From Pontibacter coccineus (GTDB lineage Bacteria > Bacteroidota > Bacteroidia > Cytophagales > Hymenobacteraceae): a stretch of DNA of 64,000 nt. The number at the start of each line of letters is the position of its first letter. Position 1 is the first letter of the stretch. Positions 8,367 to 17,080 of the stretch are shown here, one piece after another. The translations under genes and the position numbers were made by a program. The notes beneath the pieces were generated by a model. That model made no database searches. It was not told the DNA's origin and saw only the letters and a list, made by a program, of their open reading frames with translations. The stretch lies in assembly GCF_030546575.1 (NCBI RefSeq), contig NZ_JAUOTN010000001.1, positions 496,001 through 560,000 of the forward strand, written 5' to 3'.

Positions 8367-10541
8367 GTGAGCAAGCTGACTATCATAGGTGCTATCGTGC
8401 TGATGAGCATATCGTTACTCGGTATGGTCGGCCTTCAGCTGTATTGGATCTCGGATGCCATACAGGTGAAGCAGGAGCAATTTGACCGCAGCGTGCACGA
8501 GGCGCTGGCCCGTGTGGTCGAAAAACTGGAGACGCAGGAAGCTGTATCGGCAGTGACAAGTGGTATGGCCACCCTGCAGGCAGCGCCTGTACAGGTGGAA
8601 GTGCTGGAGCAAACGCAGCCGGCACCGCCGCCCGTTGCACAGGCACAAGCGGTCAGCGTGAAGCAGGAGCCAAAACCAGCATCTCCTATTACGCCCATAC
8701 CAGCCGGTACAGGTATAGCGGTTACTGCAAAATCTGCTAAAAAGGATTTTGGCACTGGCGCAACCTGGCAGGAAAGGTATACGGCAGACGGCCGAAACAT
8801 ACCAGCGGAGCGCTTCTTCCCCGTAGACTCGCTGATGCAGCGGATGCTCTCCCCTGCCGTAAGAATGTACAACTTCCCGGCCGAACATGCCGCCATGCTC
8901 AAACACTTGAAGGTACAGGCCGATACCATAGAAGCCCGCTCCATTCGCCTGAGCGGACTCGACGGTGAGCGGCTTCGAAAACTGACAGAAAATACCATCA
9001 CCCATACCCGGCAGTTGAACGGCCGCAGCTTCCACATTTCGATGGACACGCTCCAGTACATTGCCCTGCACCTGGACAGCCTGCGCCGCTACGGCTACCT
9101 CAACCACACGATTGATCCTGCCTCGATCTCCGCTATAAACGTGCAGACCGACAGCGTCTTTATCTTTAAAAAGGGCAAGAGACAGCGGGAAAGCGTGAAC
9201 GAGCAAAGAAACCAATTGGGAGGCCGGGTCATCTTCCGGAGTGTAGACAGGCCGCAGGAAAAGCGGATGGAAGTAACGAAGCCATCCGCCCGTTTCTATG
9301 TCCACGCGACTGAGATGCACGGCCAGGCGGCTTCTGCCAAGGTTGCCGGTTCCAGGCCTAAACCAGAACAAGCTCCTAAAGCGCAGCAAACCGCAGTGGC
9401 ACCCACTCAGCCTGACCCGGTTCGCGTGGAGGCGCGCCAGGAGCGCCTGAATGAGGTTGTGGAAAAGATGGTGGTGGAATATGTTGCCAACGATAAGCCG
9501 CTAGAACAACGACTGAACTTAGAGGAAATCAAGCCGTTGCTGCAAAGCGAACTGCAGGATAAAGGCATTTGCCTGGACTTTGGTTACTGGGTGCTCTCCG
9601 ATGAGCAAGACACCCTTACAGCAGCATACCTGCCAACCAACAGCACACGCAACTTTGCCACTTACAAAGCCAGCCTGTTCCCAAACGACATCTTTGACAA
9701 GTCGGATTACCTGGCCGTTTACTTTCCTGACAGCCAGGCCTATGCCATCAGGTCGCTCTGGATGATGCTGGCCTTCTCGGCGCTCTTCACGCTGATCATG
9801 GTGGCCACGTTTGGTACCACCATCCATATCATTTTCAGGCAGAAGAAACTCTCCGACATGAAGAATGACTTCATCAACAACATGACGCACGAGTTCAAGA
9901 CGCCGATCGCCACCATCTCGCTGGCCGCAGACGCCATCTCCAACCCCAAGGTATACGTCCGGCCAGAGAAGGTGCAGTACTACACCGGCATCATCCGGCA
10001 GGAAAACAAGCGCATGAATGCACAGGTGGAGAACGTGCTGCAGATTGCCCGACTCGAAAAGGATGACTACGAGATGAACCTGATCCGGACCGATCTGCAT
10101 GCCCTGGTGCTCAAAGCCATTGAGAGCATACACCTGCAGGTAGCTGATCGACAGGGCACCATCACCACCGATCTGCATGCTACTGCTCCTGACCTTGAAC
10201 TGGACGAAGTGCACTTTTACAACGTTATCTGCAACCTGCTGGACAACGCAAACAAATACTCCCCGGACCGCCCTACCCTTCACATTCGGACGTACGACAC
10301 CGCTGGCGGCATCCTGCTGGCTGTGGAAGATAAAGGCATGGGCATGACACGGGACGCACAGCTGCGGGTGTTTGACAAGTTTTACCGAGTACCGACGGGC
10401 AACCTGCACAATGTGAAGGGCTTTGGACTAGGCCTCAGCTACGTGAAAGCCATCGTGAAAGCTCATAACGGCACCATCAAACTGCAGAGCGAGCCAGGTA
10501 AAGGCAGCCGCTTCGAAGTATTTTTACCAGCCAGTGCCTGA
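8367..10541 (+). CDS. Membrane sensor histidine kinase with large extracytoplasmic domain
   Basis: A 724-residue kinase. A first membrane helix (residues 4-27) and a second one around 467-488 bracket a ~440-residue extracytoplasmic region with Pro/Gln/Ala-rich linkers. The HisKA motif is NMTHEFKTPIATISL with His508. The HATPase shows NLLDNANKYSP, VEDKGMGM and GFGLGLSYVK. The GTG start is chosen because the first helix begins directly after it; the next in-frame ATG (codon 13) would cut the helix. The partner OmpR-type regulator begins 75 bp downstream. The T9SS gene is divergent and shares the operator array. The signal is unknown. Confidence 0.94.
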   Translation: MSKLTIIGAIVLMSISLLGMVGLQLYWISDAIQVKQEQFDRSVHEALARVVEKLETQEAVSAVTSGMATLQAAPVQVEVLEQTQPAPPPVAQAQAVSVKQEPKPASPITPIPAGTGIAVTAKSAKKDFGTGATWQERYTADGRNIPAERFFPVDSLMQRMLSPAVRMYNFPAEHAAMLKHLKVQADTIEARSIRLSGLDGERLRKLTENTITHTRQLNGRSFHISMDTLQYIALHLDSLRRYGYLNHTIDPASISAINVQTDSVFIFKKGKRQRESVNEQRNQLGGRVIFRSVDRPQEKRMEVTKPSARFYVHATEMHGQAASAKVAGSRPKPEQAPKAQQTAVAPTQPDPVRVEARQERLNEVVEKMVVEYVANDKPLEQRLNLEEIKPLLQSELQDKGICLDFGYWVLSDEQDTLTAAYLPTNSTRNFATYKASLFPNDIFDKSDYLAVYFPDSQAYAIRSLWMMLAFSALFTLIMVATFGTTIHIIFRQKKLSDMKNDFINNMTHEFKTPIATISLAADAISNPKVYVRPEKVQYYTGIIRQENKRMNAQVENVLQIARLEKDDYEMNLIRTDLHALVLKAIESIHLQVADRQGTITTDLHATAPDLELDEVHFYNVICNLLDNANKYSPDRPTLHIRTYDTAGGILLAVEDKGMGMTRDAQLRVFDKFYRVPTGNLHNVKGFGLGLSYVKAIVKAHNGTIKLQSEPGKGSRFEVFLPASA

Positions 10542-10616
10542 AGGCAATGTGCCATGCAACCTAGGCACCCGGCCCGGCATCTTTAAACAAAAGTATATAC
10601 CTAAATCCGCCACCAC

Positions 10617-11333
10617 ATGAGCGACAAAGGACTGAACATACTGCTTGCCGAGGACGACCCGAATTTTGGGATTGTGCTGAAAGACTATTTGGAACTGCAT
10701 GATTACGAGGTGACCCTTTGCCCGGACGGATGCAAAGCCATTTCGGCTTTTCGGAAGGGGAACTTTGACCTGTGCATACTCGATGTGATGATGCCAGAAA
10801 AGGACGGTTTCACGCTGGCCCGGGAGATCAAGAAGCTGCAGCCTGACATGCCCCTGATCTTCCTGACGGCCAAAGCCATGCGGGAGGACATGCTCGAAGG
10901 ATTCAAGATCGGTGCCGACGACTACATCACCAAGCCTTTTGACTCGGAGGTCCTGCTGTATAAAATTAAGGCGATCATGCATCGCAAGGGCGGCAACCCG
11001 GCTACGGAAAAGCCGGAGGTGACAGAATACAGCATCGGGCAGTACCGTTTCCAGTACAAATTGCGCCTGCTACACTACAATGGCGACATCCAAAAGCTGT
11101 CTCCGAAAGAGTCTGAGTTGCTGTACCTCCTCTGCCAGCGCTTGAATGATGTAGTACCGCGCGAAGAGGCACTGCTGCGTATCTGGCACGAAGACAGTTA
11201 CTTTACGGGTCGCAGCATGGATGTCTACATTGCCAAACTCCGCAAATACCTCCGCCACGACCCTGCAGTGGAAATCATCAACATACACGGACAGGGTTAC
11301 AGACTGTGCGCCCACAATGGGGTGATGTTATAA
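10617..11333 (+). CDS. OmpR/PhoB-family response regulator
   Basis: A 238-residue DNA-binding regulator. In the receiver domain the acidic pair is EDD (12-14), the phosphoacceptor is Asp56 in CILDVMMPEKDG, and ITKPF carries the conserved Lys. The C-terminal winged helix includes LSPKESELLYLLCQ and the recognition region SMDVYIAKLRKYL, then INIHGQGYRL. It is the cognate partner of the upstream kinase. The turn-spaced repeats upstream of the kinase gene are its likely binding site, suggesting autoregulation plus control of the T9SS gene and possibly SulP-carbonic anhydrase. Confidence 0.95.
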   Translation: MSDKGLNILLAEDDPNFGIVLKDYLELHDYEVTLCPDGCKAISAFRKGNFDLCILDVMMPEKDGFTLAREIKKLQPDMPLIFLTAKAMREDMLEGFKIGADDYITKPFDSEVLLYKIKAIMHRKGGNPATEKPEVTEYSIGQYRFQYKLRLLHYNGDIQKLSPKESELLYLLCQRLNDVVPREEALLRIWHEDSYFTGRSMDVYIAKLRKYLRHDPAVEIINIHGQGYRLCAHNGVML

Positions 11334-11496
11334 TCCTAGGCCTTTTGCCAAGCATTAGCCCGGCTCGATCCTTAAATCATCTCAAATTTACCTTCCCAGC
11401 TGCAGGTCTAGCCTGCAGCATAGCTTGCTACTGGCTTCGGACAATTATGGAAAAAATTTATTTTACCATAACACTAGACATATATATCAGGAATAT

Positions 11497-11504
11497 TATA
11501 TTTG
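11497..11504 (+). promoter_or_regulatory. -7 promoter element of the lipoprotein gene
   Basis: TATATTTG fits TAnnTTTG and lies 43 bp before the ATG at 11548, in a very AT-rich stretch. Confidence 0.5.
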
Positions 11505-11547
11505 TTACATTTATTAAACAAACTTAACCATCATTCAAATTTCATCC

Positions 11548-12183
11548 ATGAAAAAAATTCTACTGTTCGTTTTGCTTGCGGTAAGCTTTACGGCTTGCGG
11601 TCCTCAGATCTACACTGCTGCATCCTTTAAGGAGGTTAAGGCAAAACACCAAACGCTGGCCATTGTGCCTTTCGATGTATTGATCGAGTCTAGAAAACTC
11701 CCCAAAGGGGTAACGCCTGAGATGGTGAAGCAACAGCAAAAAGATTATGGCTTTGGCCTGCAGGGCGATGTGTATAGCTTTTTCCTGAGAGAGATGTCGA
11801 AAAACAAATACACCGTTAATTTTCAAGACGTGAGCAAGACAAATGCACTGCTTTCTGAGGCCGGCATCACGTATGAAAACATGAACACAGTGTCCAGAGA
11901 CGAGATCTGCCAAATTCTGGGTGTAGATGCTATCGTCTCTGGCAAGGCCACTATGTCGCAGCCTATGTCTGATGGAGCTGCTATCGCGGTTGGCTTACTG
12001 GTTGGTGCCTGGGGGCCAACTAACAGCGTAAATACCTCCATTACCATCCATGAAGGCGAAAAAGGTGATCTTCTCTGGAAATACGACTACACTGCATCCG
12101 GTAGCATCGGCAGCAGCAGAAAGTCTCTCTCAAATGCCCTGATGAGAAACTCTTCTAAGAAATTTCCTTACAAGAAGTCGTAG
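11548..12183 (+). CDS. Lipoprotein of unknown function with CsgG/TolB-N-like fold signature
   Basis: A 211-residue lipoprotein with the lipobox SFTAC (Cys17). The body contains KHQTLAIVPFDV and later CQILGVDAIVSGKATM. This pair resembles the start of proteins with a CsgG or DUF799-like fold, in which a strand ending in P-F-D is followed by a G-V-D-A-I segment. That assignment is inference. A small-residue segment AIAVGLLVGAWG lies near 150. It is transcribed alone from a TATATTTG promoter and stops at a hairpin terminator. Confidence 0.82.
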   Translation: MKKILLFVLLAVSFTACGPQIYTAASFKEVKAKHQTLAIVPFDVLIESRKLPKGVTPEMVKQQQKDYGFGLQGDVYSFFLREMSKNKYTVNFQDVSKTNALLSEAGITYENMNTVSRDEICQILGVDAIVSGKATMSQPMSDGAAIAVGLLVGAWGPTNSVNTSITIHEGEKGDLLWKYDYTASGSIGSSRKSLSNALMRNSSKKFPYKKS

Positions 12184-12236
12184 TTAGCCAATAGGCAACA
12201 GCTAGCAGCTTTTTAACGCCCAAGCAGAATGCATCA

Positions 12237-12271
12237 AGAAGCCCCGCAGTCTATACCTGTGGGGCTTCTTT
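12237..12271 (+). terminator. Intrinsic terminator after the lipoprotein gene
   Basis: AAGAAGCCCCGCAG pairs with CTGTGGGGCTTCTT. The loop contains the CTATACCT octamer. Confidence 0.85.
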
Positions 12272-12295
12272 ATGTCGTATGGCCTATAAAATGAA

Positions 12296-12324
12296 ACAGG
12301 CCGCTACCAGAAGTAGCGGCCTGT
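12296..12324 (-). terminator. Terminator-like hairpin after the minus-strand barrel gene
   Basis: ACAGGCCGCTAC pairs perfectly with GTAGCGGCCTGT around a 5-base loop, 44 bp past the stop of the minus-strand gene. The following T content on the minus strand is modest. Confidence 0.65.
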
Positions 12325-12367
12325 GTGTTTCACCAAAACACTATTACAAACAGTTTAAACTCTTATC

Positions 12368-13048
12368 TTAGAAAGTAAACCCTACCGAGGCTTTGATCAC
12401 CCGGTTGAAGGTGTCGAAGTTGCGGTTGGCGTCCACTGTGGTCAGACCATAGTCGTAGCCGGCACTTAGGTTAAAGCCGCTGGCAAAGCGGTAGCCTATA
12501 CCTCCGGTGGCTGCCACGTCCAGTTCACGGAAGCCATTGTTCACGTCCCACTCCTGGTTCAGGGCGTTGAAGCCCAGGGCCCCTGCCTGAACCTGCACCT
12601 TGTTTGAGAGCAGGTATGAGAACTGCGGGCCTGCAAAAATGTGGAAACCCTCACCAATAAATATCTTCGCCAGAATCGGCATATCAATGTATTCTGCTTT
12701 GTTGGTCACCGTCACACCGGCGTTCAGGAAGTCAAACTGCTCCATCGGGATCTTGCCCACCAGGCGCATCCCTTTCTGGGAGTATAGGAGGCCCGGCTCG
12801 ATCTCGAAACCCGGCGCAACAGGTATAGAAACCACACCGCCCACATGGAATCCCTCGCGCATCTGGCGGTTCAGGGAGCCATTGGTCATGTCCATCAGAT
12901 CCTGGGCACTGTTAATGGTTTGCCCTTGCCATTCGGCCATGTTCACACCCGCTTTAATACCGATGCGCACGGGACTTTTTTGCTGCGCATTTGCCTGAGT
13001 TACCGCCATTCCCAGAACGACGGCCAGTAGTAGAAATACCTTTTCCAT
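12368..13048 (-). CDS. Porin-family outer-membrane beta-barrel protein (PorT-like)
   Basis: A 226-residue protein with a signal peptide (LLLAVVLGMAVTQANAQ) and the usual opening of the family, RIGIKAGVNMAEW. Amphipathic strands alternate with turns, and it ends in an aromatic residue (ASVGFTF), as expected for Bam-dependent insertion. It is a small outer-membrane barrel; no ligand can be named. Of the barrel-like genes in this window, the one at 60567 shares its opening. Confidence 0.88.
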   Translation of the reverse strand: MEKVFLLLAVVLGMAVTQANAQQKSPVRIGIKAGVNMAEWQGQTINSAQDLMDMTNGSLNRQMREGFHVGGVVSIPVAPGFEIEPGLLYSQKGMRLVGKIPMEQFDFLNAGVTVTNKAEYIDMPILAKIFIGEGFHIFAGPQFSYLLSNKVQVQAGALGFNALNQEWDVNNGFRELDVAATGGIGYRFASGFNLSAGYDYGLTTVDANRNFDTFNRVIKASVGFTF

Positions 13049-13222
13049 CTCACCAATCCTTAAATTTTGAAAACTAAAACTCTAAGCTGCGCTGCTTGAT
13101 GGATCGAATGAAAGAACCGTGCCAAATTGTGACCGGGTGTGTTGAAAAAAGTTCACACATCGTCATAAATAATTATATATCAGACAATTAAATTTTTTAA
13201 TTATTTTTCACAAGCAAGAAAC

Positions 13223-13242
13223 AGCTTAAAACCGGTTAAGCT
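13223..13242. promoter_or_regulatory. Palindrome upstream of the nucleoid-associated gene
   Basis: AGCTTAA, six bases, then TTAAGCT: perfect 7-bp arms spaced as for a dimeric repressor, ending 15 bp before the -33 element of the next gene. Confidence 0.5.
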
Positions 13243-13257
13243 AAATCGTAGTATTCA

Positions 13258-13290
13258 TTTGGCGATAGGCTTGTTTGCACCTTACCTTTG
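13258..13290 (+). promoter_or_regulatory. Promoter of the nucleoid-associated protein gene
   Basis: The -33 TTTG (13258-13261) and the -7 TACCTTTG (13283-13290) are separated by 21 bp, an excellent Bacteroidota promoter. It decides the start of the next gene: an upstream in-frame ATG at 13275 lies inside the promoter and cannot be used. Confidence 0.7.
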
Positions 13291-13334
13291 CAGCCCCTCG
13301 GCCCACAGTCAGGCCAGGTATAAGGTATAGGAAG

Positions 13335-14384
13335 ATGAATGACAAAAGACAGGTGCGGCTCAACAGGCTGGCCGTGCACCGGGTAGGCAACAAGGCGAAG
13401 GAAGAAGGCGTGATCGTTTCGAAAGAACTGGTTGATCTGCGGGACGAACAACTGAGCGACCTGCTGACCAACTACTTTCTGGCCCCCTTTAAGCAGGAGG
13501 AGTTTTTCCGTTTTCACCATACCTCCGACCTCGCCCTGAACGAGATGTTCGCCTATTCGGCCCTGATATTTACGGAGCCGCAGAAATTCCTGGAATATTC
13601 GGTGCACGTGCTCAACCACCTCTACGAACAGTCGGACCACCCCAAGGTGAAGAGCGGCGAGTTGTACGTGGTACATTTGTCGGGCTGCCTGATGGAAGAC
13701 GACATTGTGGACGCGATCGGTATTTTCAAGTCGGAGAACAAAGACACTTTCCTGACCTTTCAGGAAGAAGACGATGACCTGAACATGAATTACCATTTCG
13801 GAGTCAACATCAAGAGCGTGGACAAAGGCTGCCTGATCTTCAACACCGAGGCCGAAGACGGTTTCCGGGTGAAGATCGTGGACGCCAACAGCACCGACGC
13901 CGTGTTCTGGAAAGAGGACTTTCTGCACGTGACGGAGCTCAAGGACACCAACTTCAATACCAAAACGGCGCTCAACCTCTGCAAGGATTTTTCGGAGGAG
14001 GTGTTTGCCCAGACAGATAGCAAAAAAGCGCAGGTAGATTTTATCAGCCGCTCCGTCGACTACTTTTCCAAAAGCGAGACCTTTGACCTGGAGGAATTCA
14101 CGAGCAGCGTGATCGACGAGCCGGAGACGGCAGAGCGCTTCAAGAACTATACCCAGGCCTTTGCCGAGGAGCGCGACATCGAGGGCTTCACCGACTTTGC
14201 CATCAACAAGAACACGGTGAAGAACATGAAGCGCAAGTTCCGCAACTTCATCAAGCTCGACACCCAGATCGAGATCAAGTTCAGCGGATATAACCCGGAG
14301 CAGAGTGAGCAGTACGTGGAGCGCGGCTTCGACCAGGAGCGCGGCATGCATTTCTACAAGGTATACTTCCACTCCGAGTCGTAG
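13335..14384 (+). CDS. Nucleoid-associated protein, NdpA/37-kDa family
   Basis: A 349-residue protein matching the 37-kDa nucleoid-associated (NdpA/YejK) family. The opening RLAVHRVGNKAKEEGV, the middle DLNMNYHFGVNI and the end KIKFSGYNPE-type stretch are characteristic. Family members bind DNA or the nucleoid; the precise role is unknown. It has no signal peptide and is acidic. The start at 13335 is chosen because the promoter lies at 13258-13290. An inverted octamer pair follows the stop. Confidence 0.86.
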   Translation: MNDKRQVRLNRLAVHRVGNKAKEEGVIVSKELVDLRDEQLSDLLTNYFLAPFKQEEFFRFHHTSDLALNEMFAYSALIFTEPQKFLEYSVHVLNHLYEQSDHPKVKSGELYVVHLSGCLMEDDIVDAIGIFKSENKDTFLTFQEEDDDLNMNYHFGVNIKSVDKGCLIFNTEAEDGFRVKIVDANSTDAVFWKEDFLHVTELKDTNFNTKTALNLCKDFSEEVFAQTDSKKAQVDFISRSVDYFSKSETFDLEEFTSSVIDEPETAERFKNYTQAFAEERDIEGFTDFAINKNTVKNMKRKFRNFIKLDTQIEIKFSGYNPEQSEQYVERGFDQERGMHFYKVYFHSES

Positions 14385-14402
14385 CGTTATTTGCCCGGCA
14401 GA

Positions 14403-14423
14403 CAGGTATAGAAACTATACCTG
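14403..14423. repeat. Inverted octamer pair (hairpin) after the NdpA-like gene
   Basis: CAGGTATAG, AAA, CTATACCTG: perfect 9-bp arms with a 3-base loop 19 bp after the stop codon. There is no T run, so if it terminates it would not do so as a classic intrinsic terminator. Confidence 0.85.
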
Positions 14424-14514
14424 CACGGGCCTTGTTGCAGAAAGACATGGACTTAAAATACCGGAACAGTATTTGATATAGAAGAAAGCACCTATGATCA
14501 GCTTTAAAAGAGAT

Positions 14515-14946
14515 ATGAAAAAATCAGTTTTGGCCACCTTACTTTTCGCCTTTGCCGCAACGGCTGTGTTTGCACAGGCGCCCGCTCAAAAGGCAGGCAC
14601 CACGCAAAGCGCCCCTACCACATTGGAACAGCGCGCCGATGAGATTACGGCCGGCATGGTCAAGAACTTGCGCCTTACCCCGAAGCAGGCTGTCGAGCTA
14701 AAAGACGTCAACCGAAGCAGCATGAAGTTTGCGGAGGCAGCCCGCAAAAAGTACCGCGATAATCCCCCAAAACTGGCCCAGCAAATGGACATGATCAGCC
14801 AGACAAGGCTTTCACAGATCAAAGACATCCTGACCGAGCAGCAGTTTACCCAGTACCAGTCGCGCCGCGAGGAGAAGATGGGGGTCCCGCGTGAGGCCAG
14901 AAGCAACTCCAGCCAGGGCCAGGGCCAGCAGTACGACAACTACTAA
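14515..14946 (+). CDS. Small secreted protein, Spy/LTXXQ-like
   Basis: A 143-residue exported protein with the signal peptide KKSVLATLLFAFAATAVFAQ. The ATG at 14515 puts the charged n-region at the start; an in-frame ATG at 14494 would add seven residues. The mature part is helical and charged. It holds NLRLTPKQAVELKDV and later QIKDILTEQQFTQYQ, each with the L-T-x-x-Q type turn seen in Spy/CpxP-like periplasmic proteins. The tail is Gln/Ser/Gly-rich. A periplasmic chaperone-like role is plausible but unproven. Confidence 0.8.
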   Translation: MKKSVLATLLFAFAATAVFAQAPAQKAGTTQSAPTTLEQRADEITAGMVKNLRLTPKQAVELKDVNRSSMKFAEAARKKYRDNPPKLAQQMDMISQTRLSQIKDILTEQQFTQYQSRREEKMGVPREARSNSSQGQGQQYDNY

Positions 14947-14967
14947 CCTACAGGTATAGGTTTATAG

Positions 14968-14998
14968 AAAAGCATGGCAGTCGCCGTGCTTTTTTTAT
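14968..14998 (+). terminator. Intrinsic terminator after the Spy-like gene
   Basis: AAAGCATGGC and GCCGTGCTTT form the stem and are followed by a run of T. It touches the stop codon of the convergent gene at 15000. Confidence 0.8.
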
Positions 14999-14999
14999 G

Positions 15000-16001
15000 T
15001 CAGCCCACCTGCCGGTTTTCTGGCTGGCTCATCTGCTCTTCCAACTCCGGATCGTCAGGTATAGCCGTGGCCACCTTCAAGGCCGGCACCGCTTCGAGTG
15101 CCTCTGCTGCTTGTAAAGCCCGGGCTTCCCGCTCCCGCTGGTAGCCCGTCACAACAGCTCCCGGGGGTTTGAACAGGACATCCCACGCCTCCCCAATAGA
15201 CCGGGTATGCCGCAGGTCTTTCCAGATAGCCACCCATTCGTGAAACACGAGGTAGAAGGGATTGTAGGAGGCAACAGGTGTTGTGAGGCCGTATATAGGC
15301 CTCTCCTCCTCCTGCTGAAAAGTACCAAACACCCTGTCCCAGATAATGAAAGTGGAGCCGTAGTTCTTATCGATGTACTTGGGGTTGGACCCGTGGTGCA
15401 CGCGGTGATGGGAAGGGGTCACGAAAAAGTACTCCACCGGTGCAGGCAACTTTCGGATCAGCTCGGTGTGCACCCAAAACTGGTAAAGCACAGCCAGTTG
15501 ATGGCAAACGAAAAATGTGAAGGGATCGAAACCGAGGAAAGGCACCGGCAGGAAAAACAGGAACTTGAGGGGGGATGTCCAACTGGTGCGCAGGGAAATC
15601 GCAAAATTCATTTTCTCCGACGAATGGTGCGTCACATGCGTCGCCCACCAGAGCCGCTGCTCGTGCGATACACGGTGCGCCCAGTACCTCAGAAAGTCCA
15701 CCGCTACAAACCCGACTAAAAAGCCCCACCATGACCTGGGTATAGCCCAAGGCACAACATTGTAAATCATCATAGAGGATGTGAAAAGCACGATCCTTAC
15801 GCTTGCTCCCACAATGGCACTGCCCGCACCAATCCAAAGCGCAGCCATAAAGTCCTGCTTCTCATAGTAGTTCCGCTTCTTCTTTACGCCCACATACCAC
15901 TCAATCAAGACTGAAGCCACAATGACAGGCGCTGCCAGGTGCAGGATGGTTAAGTTATCCAGCTCAGCGATCTGCTCTATTGTGAAGACTTCCTTCTCCA
16001 T
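15000..16001 (-). CDS. Sterol desaturase / fatty acid hydroxylase family protein
   Basis: A 333-residue integral membrane di-iron enzyme. Several membrane helices span residues 20-115. The histidine clusters of the superfamily are present: HRVSH, HVTHHS and, later, HHRVHHG, so the metal site is complete. It then has IWDRVFGTF, typical of the family. Members hydroxylate or desaturate lipids, carotenoids or sterols; the substrate here is unknown. The last ~60 residues are Ala/Glu-rich and non-conserved. It is monocistronic and converges on the Spy-like gene. Confidence 0.92.
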   Translation of the reverse strand: MEKEVFTIEQIAELDNLTILHLAAPVIVASVLIEWYVGVKKKRNYYEKQDFMAALWIGAGSAIVGASVRIVLFTSSMMIYNVVPWAIPRSWWGFLVGFVAVDFLRYWAHRVSHEQRLWWATHVTHHSSEKMNFAISLRTSWTSPLKFLFFLPVPFLGFDPFTFFVCHQLAVLYQFWVHTELIRKLPAPVEYFFVTPSHHRVHHGSNPKYIDKNYGSTFIIWDRVFGTFQQEEERPIYGLTTPVASYNPFYLVFHEWVAIWKDLRHTRSIGEAWDVLFKPPGAVVTGYQREREARALQAAEALEAVPALKVATAIPDDPELEEQMSQPENRQVG

Positions 16002-16221
16002 AAGCTTTCAGGTTTGTGCAGAGGTATAGCCTTTTGTAACGGTGGCATTCACAAAGGGTTAAGCAAAAACACACAAGCATTGGCCGGCTTGAGAAGCCAA
16101 ATTTCCTACCTATTCCGCTCTCAGCATGGCTCCGGAACGAGCGCTGGCATTGATTTTATGGAAAACACTCCGTATTCTTGCCAAAAGGTTAAGTTATATG
16201 AACATCCGCAAGAAAGTAAGA

Positions 16222-16389
16222 ATGAACATACCTGCCGGCGTCGACCGCTATGCCGCCATCAACTTGTTTGTGAAAGCCGCCGAGAAGGAGAACTGGAGCG
16301 AACAGGAGATTCAGTTTGTGATCGATGAAGTGGTGGAGGCGGAGGATAATGCCAAAGGCCTGGAGGCGCTGGGGTACTACCTGGCTTAA
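16222..16389 (+). CDS. Small hypothetical protein
   Basis: A 55-residue soluble acidic protein beginning [16 protein letters not shown]. The ATG at 16222 is preceded by an A/G-rich stretch (AAGAAAGTAAGA). In-frame ATGs at 16126 and 16198 are possible, but the extra residues are unlike the rest. I recognise no family. The predicted helical segments ([15 protein letters not shown] and [16 protein letters not shown]) suggest a small helical fold. Confidence 0.6.
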   Translation: MNIPAGVDRYAAINLFVKAAEKENWSEQEIQFVIDEVVEAEDNAKGLEALGYYLA

Positions 16390-16432
16390 AAAAAAACCGT
16401 GCCGGCGCAGCAACTGCACCGACACGGCTTAT
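16388..16432 (-). terminator. Intrinsic terminator of the HD-domain gene
   Basis: Read on the minus strand, CCGTGTCGGTGC pairs imperfectly with GCGCCGGCACGG and runs into a T tract of nine. It lies about 20 bp after the HD gene stop. Confidence 0.8.
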
Positions 16433-16451
16433 AGCGTAGTTAGCGTAAATT

Positions 16452-17036
16452 TCAGGCCTCGTTTTGCTCAGTTGGCTCGAGTTGCAGTTCAGCTTGGTGC
16501 TGTTGCAGCACATTGATGATGAAGTCGATGTGCTCTTTAAGATCCACGCCGAAGAGCTCAGCACCTTTCCGCACTTCTTCCCGGTCAACGGAGGCGGCGA
16601 ATCCACTGGTTTTCAGTTTCTTCATCACCGACTTTGCCTCCAGCCCTTCCAACCGTTGTGGCCGCACCTGCGCGCAGGCCACGATAAATCCGGTTATCTC
16701 GTCGCAGGCAATCAGGGCTTTGTCTAGGGTGGTTTCGTAGGGCACGCCCCAGTGGGTATAATGCGCCGAGATGGCATGGGCGATGCGCTCCTCCCCTTTC
16801 CCGCGCAGCAGGTCTACGATCACGTTTGGGTGTTTGTCCGGGTAGGCCTGGTAGTCGGCATCGTGGAGGAGACCGGCTATGGCCCACTCGTCAGGGTTCT
16901 CTCCCATTTTGCTGGCGTAGGCCTCCATTACCAGTTCTACGGTGCGGGCATGGCGTAGCAGGCTCTCACTGGTAGTCATTTGCTCCAGTATGGTGCTGGC
17001 TTCTTGTCTTGTCATAGGTAGTTTGGGCTTTTCCAA
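16452..17036 (-). CDS. HD-domain phosphohydrolase-like protein
   Basis: A 194-residue protein of the HDIG-related group. The metal-binding pattern begins with an early His in LLRHARTVEL, then GLLHDADYQAYPDKH, then HAISAHYTHWG and ACDEITGF. These provide the H...HD...D arrangement for one or two metals. It probably hydrolyses a phosphate or nucleotide ester. It is soluble, with no attached domain. A minus-strand terminator follows. Confidence 0.88.
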   Translation of the reverse strand: MEKPKLPMTRQEASTILEQMTTSESLLRHARTVELVMEAYASKMGENPDEWAIAGLLHDADYQAYPDKHPNVIVDLLRGKGEERIAHAISAHYTHWGVPYETTLDKALIACDEITGFIVACAQVRPQRLEGLEAKSVMKKLKTSGFAASVDREEVRKGAELFGVDLKEHIDFIINVLQQHQAELQLEPTEQNEA

Positions 17037-17080
17037 ACCGAATGTAGCAAATTCAGCTTATACCTGCACACCAGACAAGC

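Noticed and set aside
13236..14372. A 378-residue minus-strand open frame opposite the NdpA-like gene
   Set aside because: Composition (Val/Leu/His-rich) is that of an antisense shadow. The plus-strand frame matches a known family and has a promoter.
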